In this document: positions 7,059 through 9,308 of the stretch, piece after piece | Layout of the letters: every line of letters starts with the position of its first letter | Position numbering within the stretch: position 1 is the first letter of the stretch | Source of the DNA: Actinomyces sp. ICM47 | GTDB lineage: Bacteria; Actinomycetota; Actinomycetes; Actinomycetales; Actinomycetaceae | NCBI RefSeq assembly: GCF_000278725.1 | Contig: NZ_ALCA01000061.1 | Span: 1 to 9,308, forward strand | DNA: 9,308 nt | Direction: 5' to 3' | Made by a program: the position numbers and the translations under genes | The notes under the pieces: generated by a model | Told to the model about the DNA's origin: nothing | The model's database searches: none | Seen by the model: the letters and a program-made list of their open reading frames with translations, nothing else

Positions 7059-8091
7059 AGTGCTCGATGTGTTCGTGGCTGGCGTGCTCGGGGCACTCGA
7101 GCTGGAACGTGGAGTGCGCGATGGGGAAGTGGTGGCACGCGCACTCGCCCAGCTCGTGGACGATGCGGTCGCGGCAGGGGCCGTCGGCTTCGTGCGTGAC
7201 GGTCACGTGCGCGGTGACGGTCACCAGGTGTGAGGAGACGGCGGCCACGTGCAGGTCGTGCACGTCGATAACGCCGTCAACGCCCATCATGTGCGTGCGC
7301 AGCTCGCCCATATCCACGCTGGCGGGCGTCTCTTCCATGAGGATCGCGACAGAGCGGCGTAGGAGCGTGAGCGCTCGCGGGGCCATGAGGACAGCAATCA
7401 GGAGCGAGGCGATCGCGTCGGCGCGCGTCCAGCCGAAGGCCCATTCTGCGCCTGCTGCGACGATCACCGCGAGGGAGCCGAGAGCATCGTTTGCGACCTC
7501 CAGGAACGCGGCCTTCATGTTGAGGTTCGCGTCGCGCCCGCCCGCCAAGATCAGCAGTGAGACGACGTTCGCGAGCAGGCCGATGATACCAACGAGGAGC
7601 ATGGGGCCAGCCTCGACGGGCGGGGGAGAGGCGAGACGCCAGGCGGCCTCCCACGCGACCATGACGCTGATAATGAGGAGCATGCCGGCCTGCAGGGCGG
7701 CAGCCAGGACCTCGGAGCGCGCCCACCCCCACGTATGCTTCTCGTCGCGTGGGCGGCGCGTCAGGTGCGCCGCGATAAGGGCGACGACCAGGCTGGAGGC
7801 ATCCACGACCATGTGCCCCGCGTCAGCCGCCAGGGACAAGGAACCGGACCAAAAGGCGCCGAGCAGTTCCGCGACGACGACGGTCCCCGTCACCGCGAGC
7901 GCCCACCCCAGGCGCGCGACCGAGGCTCCTGCTGCGTGGGAATGATCGTGCGAGTGGCCACCTTCCGCGCCATCCGCGGAGTGCGCGTGGTCGTGGGAGT
8001 GGGCCACGGCCTCGTCAATGTGGGACGAGGCAGGGGCGGGTTTCTCCGATCCGGTGCCGCCGGGCGTGTGCGAAGGGAAAGTGCGCGACAT
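7057..8091 (-). CDS. Cation diffusion facilitator (CzcD/ZitB-type metal efflux transporter)
   Basis: The 344-residue protein is a proton-coupled exporter of divalent metal, most likely zinc or a similar ion, in the cytoplasmic membrane. A His-rich cytosolic N-terminus (HSHDHAH at 31-37, GHSHDHSH at 45-52) precedes six membrane segments at roughly 61-82, 86-110, 125-150, 162-184, 196-216 and 222-242. A cytosolic domain (about 250-330) and a His-rich tail (HASHEHIEH) follow. Segment 2 has the expected HMVVD (H93, D97). Segment 5 reads FLEVANDALGS, with E198 where zinc transporters usually have His, and D202. The ion specificity is therefore uncertain. The start at 8091 has GAGG only two bases upstream, too close for a good ribosome binding site. 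The gene is convergent with the pgi relic and divergent from mdh. No metal-sensor gene is visible nearby. Confidence 0.94.
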   Translation of the reverse strand: MSRTFPSHTPGGTGSEKPAPASSHIDEAVAHSHDHAHSADGAEGGHSHDHSHAAGASVARLGWALAVTGTVVVAELLGAFWSGSLSLAADAGHMVVDASSLVVALIAAHLTRRPRDEKHTWGWARSEVLAAALQAGMLLIISVMVAWEAAWRLASPPPVEAGPMLLVGIIGLLANVVSLLILAGGRDANLNMKAAFLEVANDALGSLAVIVAAGAEWAFGWTRADAIASLLIAVLMAPRALTLLRRSVAILMEETPASVDMGELRTHMMGVDGVIDVHDLHVAAVSSHLVTVTAHVTVTHEADGPCRDRIVHELGECACHHFPIAHSTFQLECPEHASHEHIEH

Positions 8092-8120
8092 GTCCTCACT
8101 GTACGACCCGAGCGCGCTGA

Positions 8121-8126
8121 ATGATA
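8121..8126 (-). promoter_or_regulatory. Possible -10 element of the cdf gene
   Basis: TATCAT, read on the minus strand at 8126-8121, fits a -10 about 30 bases before the cdf start codon. No good -35 is seen, which is common for activator-dependent or weak promoters. It would give a leader of roughly 23 bases. Confidence 0.3.
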
Positions 8127-8194
8127 CACCCAGAACCGGCCTCGTATGCTATAGATCACGCGGGTGGGTTGCTCTGTTGGGACTGGGTGCCCGG

Positions 8195-8221
8195 GTCACA
8201 CTGTGACGGACAACGTATCCT
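8195..8221 (+). promoter_or_regulatory. Palindrome and -10 element upstream of mdh
   Basis: GTCACACTGTGAC (8195-8207) is a perfect 6-1-6 inverted repeat, and TATCCT (8216-8221) is a plausible actinobacterial -10. The palindrome covers the place of the -35, so a dimeric regulator bound there would probably repress, or replace a poor -35 as activator. An alternative extended -10, TGCTATAGA, lies at 8147-8155. The regulator is not identifiable from the sequence. Confidence 0.4.
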
Positions 8222-8271
8222 AGAAGGCAGAGCGCGGGGAATTCCGCGACTGCAAGGGCACAAGCCCATAG

Positions 8272-9282
<1,011 letters not shown>

Positions 9283-9286
9283 GGCT

Positions 9287-9303
9287 ACCGCCCTCGTGGC
9301 GGT
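9287..9303 (+). terminator. Hairpin after mdh (cut by window end)
   Basis: ACCGCC (9287-9292) and GGCGGT (9298-9303) form a 6-bp stem with a five-base loop, four bases after the mdh stop codon. The window ends five bases later, so a T-run cannot be assessed. Confidence 0.6.
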
Positions 9304-9308
9304 TGGTG

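Noticed and set aside
6764..7060. Open frame continuing after the YhfC-family stop codon, with a leucine-rich-repeat-variant-like stretch
   Set aside because: It has no usable start codon until near its end and crosses the pgi relic in a different frame from pgi. The repeat-like segment is too short to assign.

Overview
The window looks like a piece of a high-GC actinobacterial chromosome, most likely Actinomycetaceae (Actinomyces/Schaalia type). The evidence is the strongly G/C-biased third codon positions in the housekeeping genes, a GGDGS-type phosphofructokinase fused in tandem, an actinobacterial-style LDH-like malate dehydrogenase, and a secreted nuclease ending in a sortase-like LANSG tail. 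The genus is inferred from protein style, not from a marker gene.

Layout. Positions 1-18 hold the end of an upstream terminator. A 751-residue double-domain 6-phosphofructokinase (149-2404, +) is followed by a GC-rich hairpin, then by glucose-6-phosphate isomerase (pgi, 2559-4238, +) with its own promoter-like sequence and a very strong 16-bp-stem terminator. Next comes a divergent pair: a secreted, probably wall-anchored endonuclease/exonuclease/phosphatase-fold protein (4383-5783, -) and a YhfC-family putative membrane metalloprotease (5945-6763, +). Their promoters face away from each other inside a 161-bp gap. After these lies a relic of the pgi 3' end (6884-6983) carrying an exact in-frame loss of 92 codons, and a terminator-like hairpin. 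A cation diffusion facilitator (7057-8091, -) and malate dehydrogenase (8293-9282, +) complete the window, and a hairpin follows mdh.

How it fits together. Pgi and PFK catalyse consecutive upper-glycolysis steps, and Mdh works in the lower carbon pathways, so this is mainly a central-carbon-metabolism neighbourhood. The unusual part is the nuclease/YhfC segment. It is bracketed by the intact pgi 3' end and a 96%-identical but internally deleted copy of the same end. This suggests that an ancestral pgi-cdf convergent junction was split by a duplication or insertion that brought in the two accessory genes. No transposase, integrase, tRNA, rRNA or CRISPR array was seen. I found no convincing new multi-gene defence or biosynthetic system. 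The pgi relic and its bracketed cassette, the eukaryote-like PFK and the altered metal site of the CDF transporter are the observations most worth following.
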